Under the pieces are notes generated by a model, which saw nothing but the letters and a program-made list of their open reading frames with translations, did no database searches and was not told the DNA's origin. From Lichenifustis flavocetrariae (GTDB taxonomy: Bacteria; Pseudomonadota; Alphaproteobacteria; Rhizobiales; Beijerinckiaceae): DNA of 64,000 nucleotides. The position numbers and the translations under genes were made by a program. Of the stretch, positions 44,984-52,744 are shown piece by piece. How positions within the stretch are numbered: the stretch's first letter is position 1; each line of letters begins with the position of its first letter. The stretch spans positions 62,001 to 126,000 of the forward strand of contig NZ_JAMOIM010000014.1 of assembly GCF_026130545.1 (NCBI RefSeq), written 5' to 3'.

Positions 44984-45889
44984 ATGGACCGCCTCGACTC
45001 AATGTCTGTGGTCGTCAACGTGGCGGAAACGGGCAGTCTGTCCGCGGCATCGAAAAAGATCGGTGTTTCCGTGCCGACGATCAGTCGCAAACTTTCCGAT
45101 CTCGAAGCTCACCTGAACGTGGAGCTGTTTCAGAGGTCCTCTCGTCGGATGTCGCTGACCGAGGCGGGCCGGTCCTATGTCGCGGCGTGTAAACGCATCA
45201 TCGAGCAGATCGAGGATGCGGAGCGGGAGGCCTCTGGAGAATATCGAACGCCGACAGGCGATCTGACCGCGACCTCCCCGTGGGGGATCGGGCACTTGCA
45301 CCTATTGCCGCTCGCCTCCGAGTTCCTCACCGTCTATCCTGAAATCAACTTGCGTCTTCTGCTGAGCGATCGGGTGCTCAGCCCGATAGAGAACAACATC
45401 GACGTCGGAATCCGGATTGGGCCGCTGCCGGACAGCAGCATGGTTGCGACCCGCATCGGCTCGATCAGGGTGGTGGCTTGCGCGAGTCCCGCCTATCTCG
45501 CCCGTCGAGGGACGCCCGTTTCCCTGGACAACCTGTCCGATCATGATTGCATCACCGTCGACGAGGTCGGCCCCCCGCGCGTCTGGAAGTTTGTGAAAGA
45601 CGGTGTAGAAGTCGCGACCCCTATTCGCTCGCGACTTACCGTGAGCACATCGGAGGCGGCCGTCCAAGCGGCTGTCCTGGGCGTCGGGATTGCTCGCGTC
45701 ATGGCTTACAAAATGGAGGCGGAGAGGAGAGCCGGCACACTCGTCGTTATACTGGAGGCATTCGAGAAGGAGCCCTTGCCGGTCCAAATCCTCTACACGG
45801 AGAGAAAGCCCATGCCGCTCAAGCTCAGGGTTTTCCTCAATTGGTTGACGCCACGGCTGAAAGCCCGATTGGCGCCGTTTGTAGCTTGA
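44984..45889 (+). CDS. LysR-family transcriptional regulator
   Basis: A 301-residue LTTR: MDRLDSMSVVVNVAETGSLS, KKIGVSVPTISRKLSDLEAH, LFQRSSRRMSLTEAGRSYV make up the winged helix, and the effector domain follows (LTATSPWGIGHLHLLPLASE). It is of the CrgA/DmlR-like group. AAGGAC precedes the ATG at 44984; a longer start at 44942 is possible. It is divergent from the hydrolase/RclA-like run, which it probably controls (inference from position). Confidence 0.9.
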   Translation: MDRLDSMSVVVNVAETGSLSAASKKIGVSVPTISRKLSDLEAHLNVELFQRSSRRMSLTEAGRSYVAACKRIIEQIEDAEREASGEYRTPTGDLTATSPWGIGHLHLLPLASEFLTVYPEINLRLLLSDRVLSPIENNIDVGIRIGPLPDSSMVATRIGSIRVVACASPAYLARRGTPVSLDNLSDHDCITVDEVGPPRVWKFVKDGVEVATPIRSRLTVSTSEAAVQAAVLGVGIARVMAYKMEAERRAGTLVVILEAFEKEPLPVQILYTERKPMPLKLRVFLNWLTPRLKARLAPFVA

Positions 45890-46072
45890 ATGATGGTTCC
45901 CCGACCAAACCGGATCAATCCCACATCGTCGCGCGGCCGGTCGTGAACATCCTGCGCTTGGTCTTGACGACTGCCAGTTGCCCATGGTCGCTGATCGAGG
46001 TGGCCGGCGCTCATGCATCCGCCAGAAAGGTTCCGGCCTTTCGTCGGCCGGTTTTTATGATATCCAATAACA

Positions 46073-46279
46073 ATGACGTTAGGCCGGGATATCAACAACT
46101 CGCGGGGACGCCCAGCAACGGGGCGCGGCGAGCCCGTTCTCGTAGGCTTTCAGCCTGACCCGCTCGCGGCACTCGATGTCTGTATCGCCGAACAGCCAGA
46201 CTCGAAGCCAACAAGACCTGAGATGATCCGCACGATGGTAGAAGGACATCTTCGCGAGAAGGGCTATCTGCCGAAATGA
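46073..46279 (+). CDS. Ribbon-helix-helix (CopG-like) small protein
   Basis: A 68-residue protein. After a basic N-terminal arm (RGRPATGRG) the sequence EPVLVGFQPDPLAALDVCIA, then RPEMIRTMVEGHLREKG has the strand-helix-helix spacing of CopG/Arc-type DNA-binding proteins, with the strand in PVLVGF. Its stop overlaps the start of the next gene (ATGA). It might regulate that gene, but the operator is not visible. Confidence 0.6.
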   Translation: MTLGRDINNSRGRPATGRGEPVLVGFQPDPLAALDVCIAEQPDSKPTRPEMIRTMVEGHLREKGYLPK

Positions 46280-46608
46280 AGGCGCCCCTGCTCGGAATTG
46301 GATTGCTGGCGCTGAGTCTTTCGACGAGCCAAGCTGACACGATCACCGGCGCGATCCTCGCCGACATGTGCGTCAAACACGAGCCTCGCGCCAGCTACTA
46401 CATTCTCGGTGCGGTCGACGCGTTCAATGTGCGGCTCGGAGCACCGAAGCGGTTCTGCATCCCGAAAGGCTCCGATATCCCGGCCGATCACCTGACGAAT
46501 ATTGCCTGCAAATACGTCGTCGAGCATGCGGCGCAGCGGGAGGTGGAGGCTGGCGTGCTGGTCTACCGTAGCCTGCGAGATGCCTATCCGTGCGCAATGC
46601 GGAGATGA
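46276..46608 (+). CDS. Rap1a/Tai-family-like secreted protein
   Basis: A 110-residue protein with a signal peptide (LLGIGLLALSLSTSQA). Mature text ILADMCVKHEPRASYYILGA, then VDAFNVRLGAP, RFCIPKGSDIPADHLTNIA and LVYRSLRDAYPCAMR is the Rap1a/Tai pattern with conserved cysteines. The founding members are periplasmic immunity proteins against type VI amidase effectors, but most homologues, as here, have no effector beside them. It is coupled to a ribbon-helix-helix gene. Confidence 0.75.
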   Translation: MKAPLLGIGLLALSLSTSQADTITGAILADMCVKHEPRASYYILGAVDAFNVRLGAPKRFCIPKGSDIPADHLTNIACKYVVEHAAQREVEAGVLVYRSLRDAYPCAMRR

Positions 46609-46679
46609 TCCGAAAGATAAGGGAGGGCCGTGCTGGCACGGGAGACCCTGGGCCGACTATGCCCCGATCCAGAAACAAT

Positions 46680-47063
46680 TTACCGGGAGGGCTGAGATAG
46701 GCTTGCCCGAACAGGCGAAGGTGGAGCGGTCCTTTTGCAGCCGTATGCTGCCTGAAGAGCTGCAGTGATGAGGCCGGCCGCCGGAAGTTGAGCGGTTCTA
46801 GCGTCGCCGCCCAAATAGGCTTTCAAGGTCTCTCGGACACCTGTCGTTGAGATCCCCTCTGGAAGGCAGATCTGGGTCCCATCAAGTCGCGCCGCCTGAT
46901 CGACGAGAATGCCTGCCGTGAGCCCGTTGACATAGGCCGCACAGAGCTGGTCGGCCGCTGATCCAGGTGGGCTGCTGCACGCTGCGGAAAAGTCGCTCGC
47001 CTTCATCTCTGCGAAGGCGGGTGTGCCCATGAGCAAAATGACGATCCCAATGGAAGATCTCAT
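46680..47063 (-). CDS. Rap1a/Tai-family-like secreted protein (second copy)
   Basis: A 127-residue protein with a signal peptide (SSIGIVILLMGTPAFA) and the family pattern FSAACSSPPGSAADQLCAAY, VNGLTAGILVD, TQICLPEGISTTGVRETLKA, then ITAALQAAYGCKRT. It is convergent with the other Rap1a-like gene 72 bases away and only distantly similar to it. The ATG at 47063 is chosen because the export signal begins there; the ribosome site is weak. Confidence 0.7.
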   Translation of the reverse strand: MRSSIGIVILLMGTPAFAEMKASDFSAACSSPPGSAADQLCAAYVNGLTAGILVDQAARLDGTQICLPEGISTTGVRETLKAYLGGDARTAQLPAAGLITAALQAAYGCKRTAPPSPVRASLSQPSR

Positions 47064-47350
47064 GCTTACACCGGCTCTACCGCGATGGTTTTCCATCCAA
47101 ACTGACTTATGCAATCACAGATTGCAACGACTCCCTCTCGTGAAGCAGGATCGCTCGGCCTGCTGGTTGTGCCGCTGTGCGGCCTCACGTGACGAGGCGC
47201 AGCGCGGCCGCGTCCTCGCATCGGTCATAACGCTCAGGCGCATCTCAGGGTTGAAAAAACAGGTCTTGCGCGTCCATTCGCGCGGAGGCTAAGGTTTTGT
47301 CAACTTCAGCGTGTATCGTGTGTGGGAGGTCATTGTTGGAGGGAATGAAT

Positions 47351-47509
47351 ATGAAGGTCTCCCGCCGACCCAATCTCAATCAAATTGCAGCACTTAAAAC
47401 ACGACTGTTTGGTTTCACCTTGATCGCGTCTGCGATCATTCTCAGCACAGCATGGGTCACCGCGCTTTTAGCACGCGTCGTCGAGGCGATACTCTGGATG
47501 TTTCGCTAA
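47351..47509 (+). CDS. Small single-span membrane protein
   Basis: A 52-residue frame: a basic N-terminus (MKVSRRPNLNQIAALKTRLF) then a hydrophobic span (GFTLIASAIILSTAWVTALL) and a short tail. GGAGGG lies seven bases before the ATG at 47351; an ATG six bases earlier is too close to it. No family recognised. Its stop overlaps the end of a tiny minus-strand frame. Confidence 0.45.
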   Translation: MKVSRRPNLNQIAALKTRLFGFTLIASAIILSTAWVTALLARVVEAILWMFR

Positions 47510-47595
47510 TCTCCGAAATCGATCTCGGGCGCGATGTCGATCAGGTGCAGAAGGATCGCGAGGCCCAGCATCCATGCATTCACGACCATGAGCAT
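47506..47595 (-). CDS. Tiny membrane peptide (29 residues)
   Basis: ATG at 47595 is preceded by GGGGGAGGTGGACC, an exceptionally strong ribosome site. The 29 codons encode MLMVVNAWMLGLAILLHLID, then IAPEIDFGD: one hydrophobic span and an acidic tail. It ends tail-to-tail with the 47351-47509 gene, overlapping its stop by four bases. Supported by ribosome site and composition only; too short for domain evidence. Confidence 0.35.
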   Translation of the reverse strand: MLMVVNAWMLGLAILLHLIDIAPEIDFGD

Positions 47596-47895
47596 GGTCC
47601 ACCTCCCCCCACTTCTCTTTCAGTTAGAAGATCATGCGCCGGCCTCGGGCACCAGGGCCGGTGTGAAATATAGTTGCCGAACGGTTCAGTCGTCGGGTGT
47701 GAGAAAACGCCGGAAAACGGCCCCACGCGATGCCAGGCTGTCCATCTGTGGACACGCTGGTCTTCAACATGGGAGAGGGAGCATACGTCGCACGAAGAGC
47801 GACCCTTAGAGCACAGACTTCGCTGCATCGTCAATTAGTTACAGGTGACTAGGGTTCAGACTGGTCGCGTTTTAACACCCAGATGGCCATTGCGG
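47596..47895. other. 300-base intergenic region, nothing recognised
   Basis: Between the tiny membrane peptide and the 3' end of the LacI-type regulator. No open frame with a ribosome site, no clear hairpin followed by T-run, and no tRNA-like sequence was found. It presumably holds the promoter of the tiny peptide and the regulator's transcription end. Confidence 0.4.
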
Positions 47896-49017
47896 TTACT
47901 TCTGATTGGCTGGGGATGTTTTGCGACGGGGTTCATGTTTCACATCCTGCACCTCCAGTCTTGCGACTGACTCACGCACAATGATCTTTGCCGCGAGCAG
48001 GCAACGGCGCGGCGCCATCCGTTCACCTTGGATGCGCTCGATCAACATCCGTGCCGCCTCCCGTCCGAGCTCGTAGGTCGGCTGGGCGATGACCGTAATG
48101 GCCGGCTCAACCGCGCTGGTCCAATCCGCGTCGTCGAAGGTGACGAGGGACAAGTGCCGCGGCACCACGAGTCCGGCACTGCGGGCCGCCCGCATCACGT
48201 CGAGCGCGATCTTGCTATCCGACGCCAGAATGGCCGTAGGGCGGTCGGGCGCGGACAGGAGGTCGCCGATGATCCCCTGCCCTTGTACGCCGCTGCTTGC
48301 TCCAAACCGGATGTAGCGCTCCGGTTCAGGCAGCGCCGCCTCGGCCGCGCCCTCCAAAAACCCGGCGATGCGGTTCAACACTGTGCTGAGCGTGATGTCG
48401 GACAAGCCGGTATAGCGTGGACTGGGCGCCTCGGTGGCTGTCACATAGCCGATCCTGCGGTGGCCGGCCTCGACCAGAAGGCGCAGGGCCTCTTTCGTGG
48501 CAGCCTTGCCGTCGACCAGGGCCGTGTCGATATCGAGGCCCGGAACGTCACGGTCGAGCAGAACCAGGGGCCGACCCCGTTTGAGAACCGCTTCGAGATG
48601 TGCCGTCCCGCGCATCATGGCCGGCGCGACGATGAGGCCATCCACTCCCTTCGCCAACATCACGTCGACGGCGGCTCGTTCCTCGACGATGTCCTCACTG
48701 GAGTTCGACAGGATCACGTCGAAGCCGGCGGCCTTGGCGCAGTCGCTCACCCCACGGACCGCGAGGCCGAAGAACGGGTTCTCGATGTCGCCGACAATGA
48801 CGCCGATCGTCCCCGAGCGGCCCGTCGCCATGGTGCGGGCCAGTTCGTTCACGCGATAGTCGAGGCGCCGCGCCGCCTCGATCACGCGCTGTTTCACCTC
48901 GGCGCCGACCGTGCCGTAGTCGCCCAGTGCTCGTGCGGCGGTCGCTTTCGACACCTGGGCCATGCGGGCCACATCCGCGACGGTGACCTGTTTGTGCATC
49001 GTCGGCCGCTTTTCCAT
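47896..49017 (-). CDS. LacI-family transcriptional regulator
   Basis: A 373-residue repressor-type protein: KQVTVADVARMAQVSKATAA, then RALGDYGTVGAEVKQRVIEA is the helix-turn-helix and hinge; GTIGVIVGDIENPFFGLAVR opens the sensor domain and LVTFDDADWTSAVEPAITVI is in its C-terminal lobe. A second in-frame ATG at 48999 could be the true start. It is divergent from the ABC/dehydrogenase operon, with two matching operator sites between, so local repression relieved by a catabolite is likely (inference). Confidence 0.9.
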   Translation of the reverse strand: MEKRPTMHKQVTVADVARMAQVSKATAARALGDYGTVGAEVKQRVIEAARRLDYRVNELARTMATGRSGTIGVIVGDIENPFFGLAVRGVSDCAKAAGFDVILSNSSEDIVEERAAVDVMLAKGVDGLIVAPAMMRGTAHLEAVLKRGRPLVLLDRDVPGLDIDTALVDGKAATKEALRLLVEAGHRRIGYVTATEAPSPRYTGLSDITLSTVLNRIAGFLEGAAEAALPEPERYIRFGASSGVQGQGIIGDLLSAPDRPTAILASDSKIALDVMRAARSAGLVVPRHLSLVTFDDADWTSAVEPAITVIAQPTYELGREAARMLIERIQGERMAPRRCLLAAKIIVRESVARLEVQDVKHEPRRKTSPANQK

Positions 49018-49069
49018 GCACGGGCACTAGCGAGCGCACAAATCTACGTCAAGGACCTAAAAATGCTTG

Positions 49070-49083
49070 TGAGACCGGTTTCA
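49070..49083. promoter_or_regulatory. LacI-type operator, site 1 (TGAGACCGGTTTCA)
   Basis: A 14-base near-perfect palindrome centred on CG (one mismatched pair), the standard LacI-family half-site form. It lies 53 bases before the regulator start on the minus strand. Centre-to-centre distance to site 2 is 22 bases, two helical turns. Confidence 0.65.
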
Positions 49084-49091
49084 CTTGCATA

Positions 49092-49105
49092 AGAGACCGG
49101 TCTCA
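49092..49105. promoter_or_regulatory. LacI-type operator, site 2 (AGAGACCGGTCTCA)
   Basis: Its core GAGACCGGTCTC (49093-49104) is a perfect 12-base palindrome centred on CG. It shares GAGACCGGT with site 1 and lies on the same helix face. Two adjacent sites between divergent genes would allow cooperative repression of both promoters. Confidence 0.65.
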
Positions 49106-49192
49106 GCGGTCGTTCTTGAGAATGACTCAGCCTGAGGCGAGAGGCGATGGCTTTCGACGCTTCGCATAAGGCTCTTCTGGTGGGAGGTGACG

Positions 49193-50011
49193 ATGACAAA
49201 CAGGTTTGATCGCCGCACGGTGCTGTTGTCCGCTGTTGCGGGTGGGTTTCTGCTGCCGGCCGCGGGCTTCGCGGCACCGGCCGGCAACCCCTACAATCTG
49301 ATCGATCCCTCGACCATCAGCGTGGGGAGCATGGGCGACGCCAAGCCCTACACGTTCACCGACAGCAACGGCCAATTCGGCGGTTTCGATGTCGAACTTT
49401 TCCGCGACGTGGCGCGCCGGATCGGCTTCGACAAGGATCATGTCACCTTCACAGGGCAGGACTTCTCAGCCTTGCTTCCGTCGGTGGCGAACGGCCGCTT
49501 CGATGTGGCGGTCGCGGCGATCGGCACCACCGACGCCCGCAAGAAGACTGTCGACTTTTCGGACGGCTATCTGGCCGGGTACCTGACGGTGCTGACTGCC
49601 GACCCCGCGATCAAGACGGTGGACGGTCTCGCCGGCAAGCGTCTTGGCGTTGTCCAGGGCACTCTGCAGGAGACCTATGCCCGCGATCACTTCACCAAGG
49701 CCGACCTCGTCAACTTTCCCGACAACAACTCGGCCCTCTCGGCGCTGAACAGCGGTTCGATCGACGCGCATTTCCTCGATTACGAGGCCGCCAAGCAATA
49801 TGGCGAGCAGTACAAGGGCCTGACCCTCGCGATCAACATTCCCTCGTTCGATGCTCCCGCGGGTTTCGTGGTGAAGAAGGGCAATGACCCGTTCCGGGCT
49901 GCCCTGAACAAGGCGCTGCACGAGGCCATGCAGGACGGCACCTGGAAGACCCTCTACCTCAAATGGTTTCCCGGCTCCCCGATGCCCGACCAATACCTGC
50001 CGAAGAAGTAA
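49193..50011 (+). CDS. Amino-acid-type (family 3) ABC transporter substrate-binding protein
   Basis: A 272-residue periplasmic binding protein. The signal includes [20 protein letters not shown]. The family-3 pattern follows: [52 protein letters not shown], then [15 protein letters not shown] and [19 protein letters not shown]. Family-3 proteins bind amino acids, opines or ectoine-like compounds. GGGAGG sits five bases before the ATG at 49193. First gene of the operon under the twin operators. Confidence 0.92.
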   Translation: MTNRFDRRTVLLSAVAGGFLLPAAGFAAPAGNPYNLIDPSTISVGSMGDAKPYTFTDSNGQFGGFDVELFRDVARRIGFDKDHVTFTGQDFSALLPSVANGRFDVAVAAIGTTDARKKTVDFSDGYLAGYLTVLTADPAIKTVDGLAGKRLGVVQGTLQETYARDHFTKADLVNFPDNNSALSALNSGSIDAHFLDYEAAKQYGEQYKGLTLAINIPSFDAPAGFVVKKGNDPFRAALNKALHEAMQDGTWKTLYLKWFPGSPMPDQYLPKK

Positions 50012-50095
50012 CCCCGCGGGGCCGACCCTCCGGGACTCGGCACCGTTTTCAGCCGGCGCCGGTGGCGCGCCTGACGGGGCCTGCAGAGAATCGAC

Positions 50096-51631
50096 ATGAA
50101 CTGGTTCGAGACCATCAACCGGAGCTTCTTCGACTGGCAAGCTATGGCGGCGGTGCTGCCGAACATGATCCTGGTCGGCCTCAAGAACACACTGATCCTT
50201 GCCGTTGCCTCGACGCTGCTCGGAATCGCCATCGGCATGCTGCTGGCCGTGATGGGCATCTCTCGATCGGCGTGGATCCGGACGCCGGCCCGCATCTACA
50301 CCGACGTCTTCCGGGGCCTGCCCGCCATCGTGACGATCCTGCTGATCGGTCAGGGCTTTGCCCGGATCGGCCGGCAGATCTTCGGGCCCTCGCCCTATCC
50401 GCTCGGCATTCTGGCCCTCAGCCTGATCGCCGGAGCCTATATCGGGGAGATCTTCCGCTCAGGCATCCAGAGCGTCGAGCGCGGCCAGATCGAGGCCTGC
50501 CGGGCGCTCGGCATGACCTATCCCAAAGGCATGCGGCTCATCGTCATCCCGCAGGGCGTGCGGCGCGTCCTGCCAGCCCTCGTCAATCAGTTCATCGGCA
50601 ACATCAAGGATTCGAGCCTCGTCTATTTCCTGGGGCTTCTTGCGTCTGAACGCGAACTCTTCCGGGTGGGCCAGGATCAGGCCGTCGTGTCCGGCAACCT
50701 GTCGCCGCTGATGCTGGCCGGTATCTTCTACCTGCTGATCACGGTGCCGTTGACGCATCTCGTGAATGCCATCGACCGTCGGCTCCGCAGCGGTCGCCGC
50801 ATCAAGGCGCCGACCAGTGGCCTCAAGGAGGTCGGTGAACTCGACGAGGCGACAAGCGCGGCTCCGGCCCCACAGGCGCCGGAGAGCACGGCCGCAACGC
50901 GTCGCAAAGGAGCGCGGCTCGAAGTCGTCGATCTCGACATGTTCTATGGCGACTATCAGGTGCTGCAGAAGGTCAATCTCGCGGCCGAGGCCGGAAGCAT
51001 CACTTGTATCATCGGTCCCTCGGGCTCCGGCAAGTCGACCCTGCTGCGCTGCCTCAACCGGCTGGCCGAGCCGCGTGGCGGCGACATCCGTCTCGACGGA
51101 CGCAGCGTCCTCGACATCAAGCCGGACCGGTTGCGGCGGCGGGTCGGCATGGTGTTCCAGCATTTCAACCTGTTTCCGGATCATACGGCGCTCGGCAACG
51201 TCATGCTGTCGCTGCGCAAGGTCAAAGGCGTCGCAACGGGTACGGCGAGGCGGATCGCCATCCAGCGCCTTTCGGAGGTCGGCTTGGCGAGCCGCATGGA
51301 TCATCGCCCGATCGATCTGTCCGGCGGCCAGCAGCAGCGTGTCGCGATCGCCCGCGCCCTCGCGCTCGAACCCGAGTTGATGCTGTTCGACGAGGTCACG
51401 AGCGCCCTCGATCCGGAACTGGTCAAAGGTGTGCTGAAGCTCATGGCGGGGCTCGGAAAGAGCGGCATGACCATGGTGGTCGTGACCCACGAGATGAATT
51501 TCGCGCGGCGCGTGGCGGATCAGGTCGTTTTCATGGACGAGGGTCGGGTGGTGGAGGTCGGCTCACCCGACGCCATCTTCGGCAATCCGCAGAGCGCGCG
51601 CTTGCGGCGCTTCCTCTCGGAAGTGCTCTGA
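50096..51631 (+). CDS. Fused ABC transporter permease and ATPase
   Basis: A 511-residue single polypeptide. Residues 1-230 are an amino-acid-type permease (membrane segments near 25-55, 75-90, 105-120, 170-185, 205-222; EAA loop EACRALGMTYPKGMRLIVIP). An Ala/Pro-rich linker spans about 235-272. Residues 275-511 are a GlnQ/HisP-type ATPase with Walker A GPSGSGKSTLL near 307, DLSGGQQQRVAIARALAL and MLFDEVTSALDPELV, then VVVTHEMNFA. These are normally two proteins. The reading frame is clean, so the fusion is genuine and not a missed stop. Confidence 0.93.
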   Translation: MNWFETINRSFFDWQAMAAVLPNMILVGLKNTLILAVASTLLGIAIGMLLAVMGISRSAWIRTPARIYTDVFRGLPAIVTILLIGQGFARIGRQIFGPSPYPLGILALSLIAGAYIGEIFRSGIQSVERGQIEACRALGMTYPKGMRLIVIPQGVRRVLPALVNQFIGNIKDSSLVYFLGLLASERELFRVGQDQAVVSGNLSPLMLAGIFYLLITVPLTHLVNAIDRRLRSGRRIKAPTSGLKEVGELDEATSAAPAPQAPESTAATRRKGARLEVVDLDMFYGDYQVLQKVNLAAEAGSITCIIGPSGSGKSTLLRCLNRLAEPRGGDIRLDGRSVLDIKPDRLRRRVGMVFQHFNLFPDHTALGNVMLSLRKVKGVATGTARRIAIQRLSEVGLASRMDHRPIDLSGGQQQRVAIARALALEPELMLFDEVTSALDPELVKGVLKLMAGLGKSGMTMVVVTHEMNFARRVADQVVFMDEGRVVEVGSPDAIFGNPQSARLRRFLSEVL

Positions 51632-51687
51632 GCCGAGGTTAGAACGGGCCGGTCGAAGGATCGGCTCGCAATACAGGGAGAACAATC

Positions 51688-52695
51688 ATGACCCGCAAGG
51701 TGAATTGGGGTGTGCTGAGCACGGCGCAGATCGGCACCGAGAGCGTGATACCGGCCATGCAGCGTGGCGAGCGCTCGGCGGTCGTGGCCATCGCGTCGCG
51801 GGATGGCGCCAAGGCCAAGGCCGCCGCCGAAAGGCTCGGCATCGCACGCCCCTATGCCAGCTACGAGGAGTTGCTCGCCGACCCTGCCATTGAGGCGATC
51901 TACAATCCGCTCCCCAACCACCTGCATGTGCCCTGGACCCTGAAGGCGCTGGAGGCCGGCAAGCATGTGCTGTGCGAGAAACCCCTGGCTCTCGATGCCG
52001 CGGGTGCGCAGCAACTGGCCGAGGCGTCGCAACGCACCGGCCGGCTTGTCGCCGAGGCCTTCATGGTGCGACACCATCCGCAATGGCGCAAAGCCAAGTC
52101 GTTGGTCGAGGCGGGCCGGATCGGCGAGGTCCGCGCCGTGCAGACCATCTTCTCCTATTATCTCACGGATCCCGCCAACATCCGTAACCAGGCCGACATC
52201 GGGGGTGGCGGCCTCTACGACATCGGCTGTTACGCCATCAACACGGCACGCTACATATTCGGCGGCGAGCCGGAGCGCGTCATCGGGCTCTTCGACAACG
52301 ATCCCGTCCTGCGGACCGATCGCATGATGAGCGGCCTCTCGGCCTTTGGTGGAGGCCGGCATCTCGCCTTCACCTGTGCCACCCAGCTCGTCCCGTGCCA
52401 GAGCGTGGAGATCCTGGGCATCCGCGGCCGTATCAGGATCGAGATCCCGTTCAACGCCCCGGCCGAACTCGCGACCCGCATCGTCGTCGACGACGGTCGC
52501 GACCTCGCGGGCACCGGTCGCGAGATCATCGACCTGCCGCCGTCGAACCAATACACGGCGCAGGGCGACGCCTTCTCCCGAGCCGTGCTCGGCGAGCAGC
52601 CGCTGGAATGGGGTATCGCCGACGCCGTCGCGAACATGCGGGTGATCGATGCCTTCTTCCGCTCCGGTCGATCCGAGGTCTGGGAACGGCCCTGA
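51688..52695 (+). CDS. Gfo/Idh/MocA family oxidoreductase
   Basis: A 335-residue NAD(P)-dependent dehydrogenase: VNWGVLSTAQIGTESVIPAM (Rossmann), AGKHVLCEKPLALDAAGAQQ with the family's catalytic EKP Lys, then GGGGLYDIGCYAINTARYIF in the substrate domain. Enzymes of this family oxidise sugars, inositols, or opine-type conjugates. It follows the transporter by 56 bases, so it likely acts on the imported compound. The exact substrate is unknown. No signal peptide, so cytoplasmic. Confidence 0.92.
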   Translation: MTRKVNWGVLSTAQIGTESVIPAMQRGERSAVVAIASRDGAKAKAAAERLGIARPYASYEELLADPAIEAIYNPLPNHLHVPWTLKALEAGKHVLCEKPLALDAAGAQQLAEASQRTGRLVAEAFMVRHHPQWRKAKSLVEAGRIGEVRAVQTIFSYYLTDPANIRNQADIGGGGLYDIGCYAINTARYIFGGEPERVIGLFDNDPVLRTDRMMSGLSAFGGGRHLAFTCATQLVPCQSVEILGIRGRIRIEIPFNAPAELATRIVVDDGRDLAGTGREIIDLPPSNQYTAQGDAFSRAVLGEQPLEWGIADAVANMRVIDAFFRSGRSEVWERP

Positions 52696-52744
52696 CCTTC
52701 GGCAATCGCTCCGGCTTTCCCTACTTCAACAAGGCATCTCCAAC

